A DNA stretch of 64,000 nucleotides from Linnemannia elongata (lineage: Eukaryota; Mortierellomycota; Mortierellomycetes; Mortierellales; Mortierellaceae), in NCBI GenBank assembly GCA_036320915.1, contig JAXBDG010000023.1, forward strand, positions 1-64,000. The letters are read 5' to 3'. Shown here piece after piece: positions 28,204 to 38,704 of the stretch. The position numbers and the translations under genes are program-made. The first letter of the stretch is position 1, and every line of letters begins with the position of its first letter. The notes below the pieces were generated by a model. It did no database searches and was not told the DNA's origin. It worked only from the letters and a program-made list of their open reading frames with translations.

Positions 28204-29505
28204 TTACAGATCATGATCCTCACCATCTGCATCTTGCGTCTTATTCGTCATGGCTGCAGATTTACGTTTTGCACTCCATCTGGGGATCGCAAAACCAATG
28301 GTGGCGTGTTCCTGCATATGGTCCATTGTAATGTCTTCATCACCAATGGCCATACCCAAAAACTCTTCTTGCATCCTTGCCATGGTATCACCATCCTCCA
28401 GTAATGCATTTATAGGAAAGTAGTCCATTGTTTGTTCGACATCTTGGTTCTCGCCTGGGTAGTCGAAGTCATCACGCATCCAAGATGTATGAATTGGCTC
28501 AGAAGTAAGCTTTAACATTGCTACCATTCTCTTGATATTTAAAAGCAGCAACGCCAACTTCATCTGTAGGTTGTATGTATTCTTCTTCTCTGTAATTATA
28601 GGAGCTCGGTTGTTATGTCGCTCAAACACACTGCCTAGTTCTCCAAATAGTGCCTCCATCTGTGATCGAAAGCTTCCAAATATAGAGTTGTACTCGGTCT
28701 CTTGTGAGGTCAGATCCTGATGTTTCTTCCTTCGAAATGGATGTGTAAAGTTATGCAAAGTAAGATCAGACTTTTCGGCTAGTGTCTTTAAAAACTGTGT
28801 GTACCCTCCATCAACAGCCACACAATCCATTGCATGCATCTTTTTATCCAACTTCATCGAGAGCAACATTGTACCATCAGCATAGTTTTTACATGATGCA
28901 GACTTGGACACCCATAGTGCCATACCATTACAGTCCATTACGACTTGAGTGCGCAAACCAGATTTCTTTAGCTTGTAAGAATACATCTCTGCAGAAGTCT
29001 CACCTTGATAGGTCGCCCTGGTATCATGGCCATCAAGATGCAATGTAACTTGTTTAAAGAGCGGAGGATTCTTCTTATTAGCTGACAAGAGACGAATGGT
29101 AATTGTTGAGAACATGTTGGCAAGACAAGATGTAATAAACTTGTCATGCGCAGTATACTCTGTCTTGTAAAACATGGAATAGATAGCAAAGAAGCTGCTC
29201 TTTGGAAGAAACGGTGACATTTGTTCCATAGAAGCACCTTTCACCAAATGGTAAAGAAGCACAAGACCTTTCTCTACTTTACGATACGGGCCAGGGTACT
29301 TTACATTTGGCCATATGACTGTAAGAAAGAAAAAGACTGGAATGGCACCAAGACGCGCCATGAGTGTGGACTTTATAGTTTTCATGAATGCTACCTCCTT
29401 GTTAACAGTACGATTGTTTGTGCTTACTGGAACAAATGGCCACCCTTCCTCAAGAAACGACCATTGTTTGTCGAGAAGGTGGTTGAAATGCTGATTTAAA
29501 GTCAT
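28204..29505 (-). CDS. DDE transposase (I3)
   Basis: 433 residues. By eye the protein matches the I2 enzyme throughout, with D158, D232 and E284 intact. It is codirectional with the acidic Cys-rich gene and divergent from the zinc-ribbon gene. Three intact transposase copies of this type in 30 kb suggest recent activity. Confidence 0.85.
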   Translation of the reverse strand: MTLNQHFNHLLDKQWSFLEEGWPFVPVSTNNRTVNKEVAFMKTIKSTLMARLGAIPVFFFLTVIWPNVKYPGPYRKVEKGLVLLYHLVKGASMEQMSPFLPKSSFFAIYSMFYKTEYTAHDKFITSCLANMFSTITIRLLSANKKNPPLFKQVTLHLDGHDTRATYQGETSAEMYSYKLKKSGLRTQVVMDCNGMALWVSKSASCKNYADGTMLLSMKLDKKMHAMDCVAVDGGYTQFLKTLAEKSDLTLHNFTHPFRRKKHQDLTSQETEYNSIFGSFRSQMEALFGELGSVFERHNNRAPIITEKKNTYNLQMKLALLLLNIKRMVAMLKLTSEPIHTSWMRDDFDYPGENQDVEQTMDYFPINALLEDGDTMARMQEEFLGMAIGDEDITMDHMQEHATIGFAIPRWSAKRKSAAMTNKTQDADGEDHDL

Positions 29506-29780
29506 GATGTACTTTCCTCTTTTATAGGTTTTGCTGTTGGTGAATGTGTCAGTGTCTTACTATTATCCTATATCGCACATCAGCTGTAGAATATTATGCT
29601 ATGCAAAAGGCTTGAGAGCACATGATATGTTTTTAAAAAAAAATATACTATTGTAGGTGGTTTGATGGAAGGCATGTAGCACTACATGTAGTCTAAGTAC
29701 GCGAGGTTATCCAATATTTTAGAATAGACAAAATGGAGTGATAAGAAGGCAAAAAACACGCTTGGGCCGAATAACATACA

Positions 29781-30098
29781 ATGTCACAGAAAAAATGTGT
29801 AGAGTGTAAAGTACGAAAAGAGACAGAGGATTTTTACAAAACAAATCCTACCACATGTAAAAAATGTGCCGTAGCCTTGGCAGCCACTCGCAGAAAGGTT
29901 GGTCTTGTCTCGATGCATGACAAGATCGAGAAAGTATTAGAGAAACAAGACAAGATCCTAAAGAGCCATCAAAGCTATGTTAAACAACTAAAAAAACAAG
30001 TTGCAATAGTACAAGACCTTGCAGAACACGTTGAGAATATGGATAAAGAAATTTCCAAGCTGACAAAAAAAGTTAGAAAGTTAACCATGGACCAGTAA
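29781..30098 (+). CDS. Zinc-ribbon/coiled-coil accessory protein (I3)
   Basis: 105 residues with both Cys pairs. It differs from the I1/I2 copies at several positions (KETEDFY, AATRRK, IEKVLE), whereas the neighbouring transposase does not. A recombination point between the two genes is therefore likely. The changes keep charge and the coiled-coil pattern, which suggests a selected protein. Confidence 0.7.
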   Translation: MSQKKCVECKVRKETEDFYKTNPTTCKKCAVALAATRRKVGLVSMHDKIEKVLEKQDKILKSHQSYVKQLKKQVAIVQDLAEHVENMDKEISKLTKKVRKLTMDQ

Positions 30099-30409
30099 GA
30101 ATTTTTTTAGATTTTTAAAAACTATACACTCATCAACGGTTAGGATTCATGGTCGAAAAGATCAGATATTTTTGTAACTATTCCCGCCTACTAAGTACAA
30201 CATGTATACAAGATGTTTTATCGTGTAATAGGTTATTGGTGTAGGAGCCATCATGTACTCGCACAACACATAGGTAATATTTGTTAAGTGTAGGTTATAG
30301 ATCAGAGCATGGACCCTCTTTTAAAACGTCATGCCATGGATCTTAAGCATGAATGGTCGTGTTGGTTATCTAGCAGTTTTGCAAAACAAACTATTTCTAT
30401 CGTTATTCT

Positions 30410-30870
30410 CGTGGATGTATCGTACCCCCTACAGGGTTTTGCATCAGCTATTTCATGATGGATCAGATAAGCAGATAGATCGTTTATTTCGTGAATGGTT
30501 GTATCGCATCGATAGAGATTTGTATCAGCTATTTCATGATGGAACAGACAGAAACATGTATCGCGTATTTCGTGAAAATCCACTCACACAGTTATTGGTA
30601 AGGTTTTAAAAAAATAAGACAGAGATAAAAAAAACTCATGAATGTATGGGTTGCTTTGTCAGAATTAAAATGCAAAAGATGTGCCGCGTCTGCATGGGAT
30701 AATGTATAAGAACTGTCTAAATCGTGAAAATCCATTCACAGGGTTATTGGTGAGTTTTTTATGTCATGAATGTATTAGTAGCTTCGTGATGTGAATGTGT
30801 TGTGAAAATAGGGTGTAGTATAAGACACATCGTTTATTTCGTGGAAATCCACTTACACAATTATTGGTGT
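30410..30870 (+). repeat. Subterminal iterated region of I3
   Basis: Diverged copy of the tail iterons: CGTGAAAATCCACT...TTATTGGT type motifs at about 30570, 30724 and 30840, and two GCTATTTCATGATGGA copies. The iterons are kept while the spacers have changed, in line with a binding role. Confidence 0.6.
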
Positions 30871-30913
30871 GTTTTCTATGCCGTGAATGTGTGGGTAGAG
30901 ATCGTATCAGCTA

Positions 30914-31408
30914 GGGGAATATTTTAGGCTAGCTCATACTATTGCATATCTTGTATATTTTTAAAAACATCAAGGTCATCAACAAGCAGGATTCATGGTG
31001 GAATCAAGTCATGGTGAGCAGGTATACTATAGCAATCCCTGTTGAGACTAGATGATGTCCACACGAAATCTCTGTTCGTTCTCCATGTTATCACAGTGGA
31101 AGGCATCGTGGACTGTCGGTGGAAAGATCACGGGTGGTCTACATCTTGTGTGTAGCCTTCAAGAGTATGAAGCAACATTTATTTCCAATTGCTGACATTC
31201 AAGACGTGAAGCAACGAAACATGAGCAGATTATTCGCAATGTAATATCATCGACAGGCTAGAGTATAAAAGTTTGGTGCAGGTACTCTGCATGTAACTTG
31301 TACTTGGAGATTAGAACCAGGGAATAAATACAGCCGGAAGCTATTGCGCAAGATATATTCCTTGTTTTTAAAAGTCTATGCTGTATATCTTATGCTTGAA
31401 TGGTCGCC
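30914..31408 (+). repeat. Right terminal direct repeat of I3
   Basis: 495 bp, diverged from all other intact copies (CTCCATGTT, GTCGGTGG, CAGGGAATA, AGCCGGAAG, CTTGAATGG). It is followed directly by TTA and the element IV DDE gene. Confidence 0.9.
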
Positions 31409-31872
31409 TTAGACGTTCGAATGCGAATCTCCAAAGACGAAAACATGGATGCAAAACAGCGTTTGATCTCCTTGTTAAACATCGCACGCTCCGCCTTGAG
31501 GAAGGTGCTGTATATGACATGGAAGGTGGACTTTGGCATGTATTGCGACATGGAATCCATAGTCTCTCCAGCGACGAAAAAGTACAGGAATGCAATGCCT
31601 TTCTCCAGCAAGTTAAATGGCCCAGGGAAATAATGCTTACCCCATATTTTAGTCAGGAAAAAAAACACCGGGATGGGACCAAGTCGCTTCATCAACACGG
31701 CTTTCATGTCCTGTATTCTCTTGATTTGCTTAAACTCTGAACGGTGAAACGTCTTGATCTTCGGGCACATTGGCCATGGTTCATCAAGGAATGCCCATTC
31801 ATCCTCCAGTAGACCGTCAAACAGTCGTACAAGTTTTTTTGGCATGGGCTTGTCTCCAAATGTTGTCTCCAT
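31409..31872 (-). pseudogene. DDE transposase of element IV, N-terminal fragment
   Basis: Encodes about 154 residues very close to the N terminus of the element II transposase (METTFGDKPM...RIRTS), from ATG at 31872. It is cut by the I3 terminal repeat just before the first catalytic Asp. The rest of the gene is absent from the window. Confidence 0.85.
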
Positions 31873-31888
31873 GATGTTAAAACTTATG

Positions 31889-32260
31889 CAGGACAGCAGT
31901 TTAACATGCATGATAACGTCAATTACACCCTTGATAATGCCTGGTGTGGAACGTTTTTACAAGAGTGCGTATGTGTAATGGAAAAGGCTGTAGATGGGGG
32001 GTCAGACCATCGGCCGTTCTGAAACTTCAACCCCCCTTTACACCTTGATTTAACCAGCGTGAACAAATGGAAATACGTTAGGACTGTTTCGTTACCGTTT
32101 CTTTTTCCATTACAACTGGACATTACCATCTATTATGGATGTGTACGTTTTATTCCTGCAGTCTTTTTAAAATCTACAACCCATTGTATCACCACCAGTT
32201 CATACAACATCTGTGGATATTTAATGGGTTATACGACCATTTGGACCCTGGACGATTCCC
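31889..32260. repeat. Right end of element IV
   Basis: About 370 bp homologous to 20955-21330, ending CGATTCCC at 32260, then AAT. It contains the G/C-tract pair and a TTTTTAAAA palindrome, with scattered differences from the element II ends. Confidence 0.85.
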
Positions 32261-32274
32261 AATCTGTTTCCTAA

Positions 32275-32580
32275 GGGAGTCATGCGAGACCAGTATAGAT
32301 AGGCGTTGCAAAGTGTGTGTGAGTATACTGCATAGATTACCATGGGTTTTAAAAGGCGGTACCGGGGATAGATGAGTTTAGGATAGAGGGGAGCGTACAG
32401 TAGATCTGGGCAAAAGAAGTAGGCTATGGGAGATTGTGTGTATAAAAAAAGACTTGAGGGGGGGAGGTTGTAGCATTACTCTACCTGATGTCCGCAACCC
32501 CCTTTCGTGTTATCCATTGCCGATAACCTACGGTATATGCGTGATTTACAAGTAACAAATGGCAAATGCGTTCATGGTAG
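32275..32580. repeat. Diverged end of an element III relative
   Basis: Starts GGGAGTCATGCGAGACC and follows the element III inverted repeat for ~300 bp, including the G/C-tract hairpin and the stretch leading to the DDE start. No partner end is visible. Element V begins immediately after it at 32581, so the original copy is probably truncated. Confidence 0.75.
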
Positions 32581-34506
32581 GGCAATCGTCCACATCCCTA
32601 ATACATGAGGAAGCATCATAGGAGTGGTCGATCGTGTATAATATCAGGCAACTTTTAAAAAGCATGGATACAGGAGGCAGAGGATTTGTATAGATGGTAG
32701 TGGTGGGTAAGAGGAGGTGGATAATATGGGTGGTGGTGCAAAGGATAGGCAAATGGTAGATCATGGCAGGGTTCTCATACACCATATCCCCACGATGAGG
32801 TTTTTGGCGGAGAGAAAGGTTAGAACCAGAGGTATGTTCGACATGAAGTGCGTCTTGGTGAGGATATAGGTGGTGGTAGCGTGGCATAGGTTTTAAAAAC
32901 TTGGCTCAGATCATCTCATCCTCATCTGACAGATCCATCCCAAGGAATTCTTCCTGTAGTCGCAACAGCTCTGCACCGCTCTCCAGCCTGTTTTGCACCG
33001 TGGCTACCTGGGACTGCACCAAGATAGACTGCTTGCGTGGATAGTCAAGCCCATCCTCTGCCCATGCCATATGGTGGGGTTGTACCTCAAGGTTAAGAAC
33101 ATTGGACATATTACGCACATTCATCAACAAGAAACGTAGCCGCATCATCATGTTAACCTCCTTCTCGTCTGTAGTACGTATGGACTCCTTGTTGTTGAAC
33201 TTTCTAAATGTACGCCCAAGATCCCCAAATGTAGCCTCGATCATGGACCTGCAGGCAGCGAACTGGGTGTTAAATAAGGCCTCATGCTCATCCAAGTCCT
33301 GTCCCGGTTTCTTGCGGATAGGGAAGCAAAAGTTCCTTACATCCAGAGAATCCTCACGTTCAAGCAGGGTAGGGATATGCTGTGTATATCCGCCATCAAC
33401 ACCTACACTGTCCATCTCATGGATCTTGTTTGCAAGGCCCATCTCTACCAACATACTGCCGTCGTTGTGGTCTTTACATGGAGCGGACTTGGAGACAAAG
33501 AGCACCATGTGGTTGATGACTATACACACCTGGGTCCTGAGGCCAGACTTCTTAAGCTTGTGTGAGTACATCTTGGCCTTGGTTTCGCGATATGTTGCTC
33601 GGGTATCATGACCATCCAGCAGCAGGGTAATATGCCTGAACATCTGTGGGTTACTCCATGCGGCAGACCTCATGCGGATTTCAGGCGTGGAAAACATGTT
33701 GGCAAAACATCTCGTCATCTCCTTCTCAAACAGCCTCTTCTCGGTCTTGAAGAAAGTTCTGTAGATCTCATAGAAGCTAGACCTAGGCAAAAACACAGAC
33801 ATGGCCTCCATAGAATCGCCTGAAACAAGATAGTACAGGAGGGCGATACCTTTCTCCACTGCTTTGTATGGACCTGGGAAATACACCTTGTTCCAAAGGG
33901 TTGTGAGAAAGAAGAACACACCAATGGCTCCTATCTTGCCTATGACCTCCTCCTTCATGTGGTGCATGTTGTTAATTGGATTGAGCTCCGATCGGTGAAA
34001 TTTTCTGGTGGTAGGGTACAATGGCCATGAATCATCAAGAAAACCCCACTCCTCCACAAGTATTGCATTCAAGCAGGCGTTGGGCTTTTTTGGGATTTTG
34101 GACTCGGGCATTGGGTATACTGAAGAAAGGCCTCCACAACCCGCCATAAGCAGACCATTCAAGGTGGGCCTAAGATACCAGCAAAAGCAGGTTCCAATAC
34201 ATGCCAGGGAGATGCTCAGAGACAGCACTGCACAGCCAAGAGACATCTCCAAATACACCTTGAATGGACCAAAGGGAGGTTGTAAGCATCGGTCCATGGA
34301 AATCTACAACCCCCCCCCCCCCCCGAACACCCATTAGCCTCTCCTTTGCACCACCACCCATATTATCCACCTCCTCTTACCCACCACTACCATCTATACA
34401 AATCCTCTGCCTCCTGTTTCCCTACTTTTTAAAAGTTGCCTGAAACTATACACGATCGCCCACTCCTATGGTGCTTCCTCCTGTATCAGGGATAAGGACG
34501 ATTGCC
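32581..34506. mobile_element. Element V: one-gene DDE transposon with inverted repeats
   Basis: 1926 bp starting GGCAATCGTCC and ending GGACGATTGCC, with inverted repeats of about 180 bp (32581-32760 and 34325-34506, diverged by several percent). It carries one transposase gene and none of the companion genes. The left flank is a III-like end and the right flank a decayed type I transposase, so no clean target duplication can be read. The MITE at 45506-45584 has the same ends. Confidence 0.8.
32906..34111 (-). CDS. DDE transposase (element V)
   Basis: 401 residues from the ATG at 34111 (MPESKIPKKP), aligned with the other families. The frame is open to an ATG at 34297, but those 62 residues (hydrophobic, overlapping the inverted-repeat side) have no counterpart in the others. 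It has the LDGHDTRATY, VDGGY and FAACRSMIEATFGDL blocks, so the DDE triad is kept. It is closest to the element III enzyme. A TTTTAAAAA palindrome lies just past the stop. Intact. Confidence 0.82.
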   Translation of the reverse strand: MPESKIPKKPNACLNAILVEEWGFLDDSWPLYPTTRKFHRSELNPINNMHHMKEEVIGKIGAIGVFFFLTTLWNKVYFPGPYKAVEKGIALLYYLVSGDSMEAMSVFLPRSSFYEIYRTFFKTEKRLFEKEMTRCFANMFSTPEIRMRSAAWSNPQMFRHITLLLDGHDTRATYRETKAKMYSHKLKKSGLRTQVCIVINHMVLFVSKSAPCKDHNDGSMLVEMGLANKIHEMDSVGVDGGYTQHIPTLLEREDSLDVRNFCFPIRKKPGQDLDEHEALFNTQFAACRSMIEATFGDLGRTFRKFNNKESIRTTDEKEVNMMMRLRFLLMNVRNMSNVLNLEVQPHHMAWAEDGLDYPRKQSILVQSQVATVQNRLESGAELLRLQEEFLGMDLSDEDEMI

Positions 34507-35890
34507 AATGTCAAGTATCCTGGCCCATATCGCAAAGTAGAGAAGGTTCTTGGGCTTCTTTACCATTTGGTGAAAGGTGCTTCTATGGAACAAATTTCGC
34601 CGTCTTTTCCAAAGAGCAGCTTTTCTGGTATCTCTTCCATGTTTTGCAAGACAGAGCATACCCTCCATTCTTTACATGTTATCTTGGCAAGTTTTAAAGC
34701 AACTGGTTCATCAACAGACAGTATACATGCATAAAACATATCAAGCTGCACTGTCGTATCATGATTTTTATCATCAGATATCAAGGATACATGTGCAAGA
34801 TCTGTCATCACACTCTAGGTTATCTGTGAAGTAGGCATCGTGGAATCTGAGGATATAAATATGAGTAGTCTACAAGATGCTACAAGTCATCAAGGTTAAA
34901 ATAGTATGTACACTTCTGGATGATAGCATTCAGGATATAAAAGCATGTAACTAACGCTGACGTCTCATAAAATAGAAATGCAGTTAGAACACAACGTTAT
35001 CCAACTTGTAGACGGGTAGTATGCTCTCGAGCTGATTTTCATCCTGATATATAAAACTGGAAGGTGATGTGTCAGATGTATTCCATGTTTTTAAAAAGGT
35101 TATGGTATGCATCTTGATCTTGAATGGTCGTCCAAGATGTTTTCTACAAATACCATTCACTTTTTGTCAGCTAAAAAGCACAATCCTCCACTCTTTAAGC
35201 AGGTTACACTGCATCTTGATGGGCACGATACCAGAGCAACATATTAGGGTGAGACTTCTGTCGAGATGTATTCTTAAAAGTTAAAGAAATCTGGTTTGCG
35301 CACTCAAGTCGTAATGGATTGTAATGGTATGGCACTATGGGTATCCAAGTCAGTATCATGTAAAACCTATAATGATGGCGCAATGTTGCTTTCGATGAAG
35401 TTGGATAAAAAGATGCGTGCAATGGATTTAGTGGCTGTTGATGGAGGGTACACGCAGTTTTAAAAGCACTAGTTGAGAAGGCTGATATTATTTTGCATAG
35501 CATAAAGGAGTCCAAGTACAGCTCTACATTTGGCAGTCTCCGCTCTCAGATAGAGGCTCTATTTGGAGATCTTGGCAATATGTTTGAGCGGCACAGCAAC
35601 CGAGCTCCTGTGATTATTGATAAGAAGAATACATACAACCTGCATGCAGATGAAGCTGGCGTTGTTGCTTTTAAATATCAAGAAGATGGCCGCAGTGTTC
35701 GGATTTCTACAGAGCTTACTCATACGTCTTGGATGCGTGACGACTTCGACTACCCGAGGGAGGACCAAAATGTCGAACAAACAACGGACTACTTTTCTAT
35801 GAATGAATTGCTGGAGGATGGTGATACTATGGCAAGGATGCAAGAAGGGATCTGGTTATGGCCATTGGTGATGAAGATATTACAATGAAC
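34507..35890 (+). pseudogene. Type I DDE transposase remnant
   Basis: Two blocks (34507-34690 and 35132-35890) match the type I transposase: VKYPGPYRKVEK, then FKQVTLHLDGHDTRATY, VDGGYTQF, FGSLRSQIEALFGDL, NKK-type C-terminal parts. In-frame stops occur near 35247 and 35275, and there are frameshifts after VDGGYTQF and in the C-terminal third. The first ~67 codons are absent. Confidence 0.85.
34691..35131 (+). repeat. Solo, diverged terminal repeat inside the transposase remnant
   Basis: About 440 bp with no gene, ending ...TTTTTAAAAAGG...CTTGAATGGTCG, which matches the inner end of the type I terminal repeat. The transposase sequence breaks at one side and resumes at the other (…TTGGCAAG / AAGATGTTTTCTAC…). 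It looks like a solo repeat left by recombination between two direct repeats, as solo LTRs form. Confidence 0.65.
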
Positions 35891-36104
35891 CATATGCACG
35901 ACAGGCCACCAGTATTGGTTTTGCAATTCCCAGATGGGGTGTAAAACGCAATGCTGATGCCATGACCAATAAGACACAAGATGCAGATGATGAGGAGGAT
36001 GAGGCGTATGAACTTTCAAAAAAACTGTTTTAAAAGACATATTTTTAGATCTCGTAGCATTAAACAGATATCTTATCTCAATTGGTATCAAACATCATAT
36101 CACC

Positions 36105-37360
36105 ATGTACGTCAAGTTTACAATCCAGCTTATTACCGAGGTCATCAAGGTTTTGCCAGAAGGAGGAGGTGGAGTTGAATGTAAAGGATGCAGAAAGTAT
36201 TTTCAAGTCGCTCGATGAGAATGATGATGTTAACGAGCAGTACGTTTGCGAGGCTAAATGTGTCATGTCCAAGTGCATTTGCATGAAGAAGGCAGACGAC
36301 AGGGGCATGTATTGTTATATGCATGATCCTGATCGCAAGTGCCTAGGAATTACCATGAGCGGAGCTAGATGTGGTAGTGTTGCAAAGGTAGGAGAAACAC
36401 ACTGTCATCGACATCGCGACGTTGAAGAACAACATTATGTGCCCAAAAGCAAAGACAAAAAGATAAGAGCCCAACTGCACCCAGGCAGCTTACAGAAGAG
36501 GATAATCAGCATATATCTAAAGTCACCAGGGCGTTTGTTGCTAGCATTTATGGTTCTACATCCCGTGATACCGAAAAGATAAAGAAGGCTCATCCTCCTG
36601 GGTTTGTCGATACAGATGCTGATGATTCTTCAAAGGATGAGATTCCGAAGAAAGAGGCAAAGAAGGAAAGAACACGACAAAAAAAGAAAAGTTCAAGACA
36701 ACGAGAGAAAAGACCAAGCAAAGAAAAGAGAGAAAGAGCTGTCAGATGTGGAACTATCTGAGGGTGAAGAAGCCATATTTCTGTTAAGCTCAAAGGCGGC
36801 TGACATTACGTCCAAGAAAGAGGTACCATCTGCAGAGTAGAGAGTAGGTGAAATGGGTCGAGTATCCACTCAACGACAAACTTGAGTATGCCAGAAACTT
36901 TACAGTAAATGGTAAATACATCCTGAAGTTGCAAATAAAGATGCTTGCTACCATTTGTTTACTACAAAGAACATTTCTAGGGATGAAGCTCCTCAAGACT
37001 TGACAAGAAAAGAAAGACGTATTCCCAAGAAGATGGGATTGTGCCCAACAACAGAGACGGAAGCCCTAAATGTCTCTCCAGATGGGAGGCATCATAACTT
37101 AGCTGACAACTGTTTGGATGGACACTAGGATGGCTATGATAGTAAGTATGATGACGATTGTGAGTTCTCCATGAGGATGCTAAGAAAACGCGTCACACCA
37201 ACATTGGTTCCAACATGGAAGAAGCCTTTGATCACAGTAAAGTAACAGCAAGGAATTTACCAGTGAATGACCTGCCTTTGATAACACCTAACTGAAGACT
37301 AACAACGAGGACCCACCCTTGGTCGAACGTGAAGTAACATTGCACACTGGCAAGGAGAGG
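36105..37360 (+). pseudogene. Acidic Cys-rich gene remnant
   Basis: Starts ATGTACGTCAAG like the intact gene. It keeps the first Cys/His block (YVCEAKCVMSKCICMKK, CLGITMSGARC) and scattered later pieces (the Lys/Ser-rich middle, NNCLDG and YDSKYDDD-like repeat remnants near 37130). Several frameshifts and stops make it non-functional. Only one acidic repeat is recognisable. Confidence 0.75.
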
Positions 37361-37364
37361 CAAG

Positions 37365-37722
37365 ACGACCATTTAAGCTCAAGATGCATGGCATAGAGGT
37401 TTATAAAACGTGAATTACAGTTTGGTCATTAATTTTTAGTTGTATATATCAGCAATTATACATGTACAATGCATTGTAACCTTGATGACTTGAAGCAAAA
37501 TAAGACTACTCATGATTATATCCTCAAGGTCCACGATGCCTACTATGCTGATAACCTAGTGCGCGATATAAGATTTTGTATAGATATTCTCCATACCTGA
37601 TGGTGGCCAAAGTTATGGTATGACAATATAGGTTGATGTGTTTTATTCATGAATGCTGACTGTTGGTGACCGCCCAGTGCTTAAAAAGATACAAAGTATG
37701 CATGATACTACGTTGTACTAGA
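37365..37722 (-). repeat. Diverged terminal repeat, end of the decayed type I copy
   Basis: Reverse-oriented relic running from GACGACCATTTAAGC to AGAATATCTCCCATA. It preserves the CTTAAAAAGATAC palindrome position and fragments such as TCCTCAAGGTCCACGATGCC. It marks the inner limit of the transposon-dense subtelomere. Confidence 0.65.
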
Positions 37723-38704
37723 ATATCTCCCATAGGCATCTTGGATCTAAGGGAAAATCATTCCCTGTCCGCCACGCTACCCGATCACCCTGAGCAGAGG
37801 CATCCTTATAAACCCAACGGCTTTGATGAAAGTTGATGCCCTGTCGAGTTCACATTGATATTGTTCCAACACAAGCCCGTGTGAGGTTAGTTTTGTGATA
37901 TGGCGCCCACCACACATGTCGCAACATGTCAACTACATATCTGGCGGTAGCCCTTACCCCTCCCTCTTCTGTGAAATATTTAAGATGCTTGTGTGTATAA
38001 CAAGGCCCGCAGGTCCTTTGCAAGATGACCGCACCTTGCATCACTTGCTATATGGGTGTGCATGAACTTTGGAATCAATATTGTTCCTAATCTTTGCATA
38101 GGGTAAAGGTTATGAGAATACGAGATAAGGATCTGGTTTGAGTGTCAATGGGTGAGCGTGCGAATGTGTATCTATGCATGTTTTTGTGCCTGCGTGTGCA
38201 TTTGTGAGAATGGGGTGGGTGGATGTTGATTGAATGAGCGAGAGTGAGTTGAGTGAGTAGGTGCGATTGAGTGACAAAGACGATGTTACTTACCTGACTG
38301 GCTGATTTGTTATGAAGGGATGGCCTTTGAGTGGTCTGAATGAGGTGGAAGGTGCCTGTAACGTCTGATTTCAAGGAATGCAAAGCATAGAGAGGGAGTA
38401 AAGTGAGAATGATGTGTTGTCGAGGCAGAGTTATAGGAATGGGAAAGAGGTAAAGTGAGACAAAGGGAGTCAAAAGCAAGTGGGGAACAAGGTGAGACCG
38501 GGAACATGGTGGTGCCTTTTATTCATGTGCCACCATTTGTACGGTCTTCACAGCTTCCTTCAAAGCTTTATCATCAATAAACACCCACTTCTGTACCATG
38601 AAGACTTGTTCTGTTTGCATGTGGTCGTGTTTGAGGGTTGAGAAGGAGTCAAGAGCTTGTGTGAAGGTGAATATTTTACCTCGTGAGTTGTTGAGAGAGT
38701 GGTA
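37723..38704. other. Intergenic DNA, no gene seen
   Basis: No convincing coding sequence. The stretch from about 38300 to 38700 is a diverged direct repeat of about 40500-40900 on the other side of the Tc1-like element (shared GTGGGAA..., GA(C/T)CGGGAACATG, GTGGTCGTGTTTGAG). The transposon therefore landed between, or the flanks arose from, a duplicated non-coding segment. Confidence 0.5.

Larger units (their letters stand above)
25630..31408. mobile_element. Element I3: direct-repeat DDE transposon, probably a recombinant
   Basis: 5779 bp between two plus-strand direct repeats (25630-26125, 30914-31408) with all three type I genes intact. Its left flank is the element IV Rep-like gene and its right flank the element IV DDE gene, with no matching target duplication. 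The two repeats differ at a dozen or so bases. The left part resembles I2 closely while the zinc-ribbon gene, tail and right repeat are diverged. Two separate insertions joined by recombination, with loss of the DNA between, would explain this. Confidence 0.85.
530..32260. mobile_element. Element IV: outermost DDE plus Rep-like transposon, split by three insertions
   Basis: The left end (530-659) and right end (31889-32260) are inverted copies starting GGGAATCGTCC, closely related to the ends of element II. AAT flanks both ends (527-529 and 32261-32263). Removing I1 (660-12298), III (12770-25031) and I3 (25630-31408) leaves the order: end, small protein (+), Rep-like (+), DDE transposase (-), end. 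This is the gene order of element II in reverse orientation. About 330 bases of left end and the 3' parts of the Rep-like and DDE genes are missing at the I1 and I3 junctions, so this copy is dead. The call rests on the flank match plus conserved gene order. Confidence 0.8.
34507..37722. mobile_element. Decayed type I element
   Basis: An old type I copy reading transposase, acidic Cys-rich gene, terminal repeat from left to right, with many stops and frameshifts. The zinc-ribbon/tail side is missing at the element V border. An extra diverged terminal repeat lies inside the transposase remnant (34691-35131). Far more diverged than I1-I3, it shows the family has been at this end for a long time. 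Confidence 0.8.

Noticed and set aside
34111..34297. Upstream 62-codon extension of the element V transposase
   Set aside because: It is not conserved in the other DDE families and overlaps the end region; the start at 34111 aligns with homologues.
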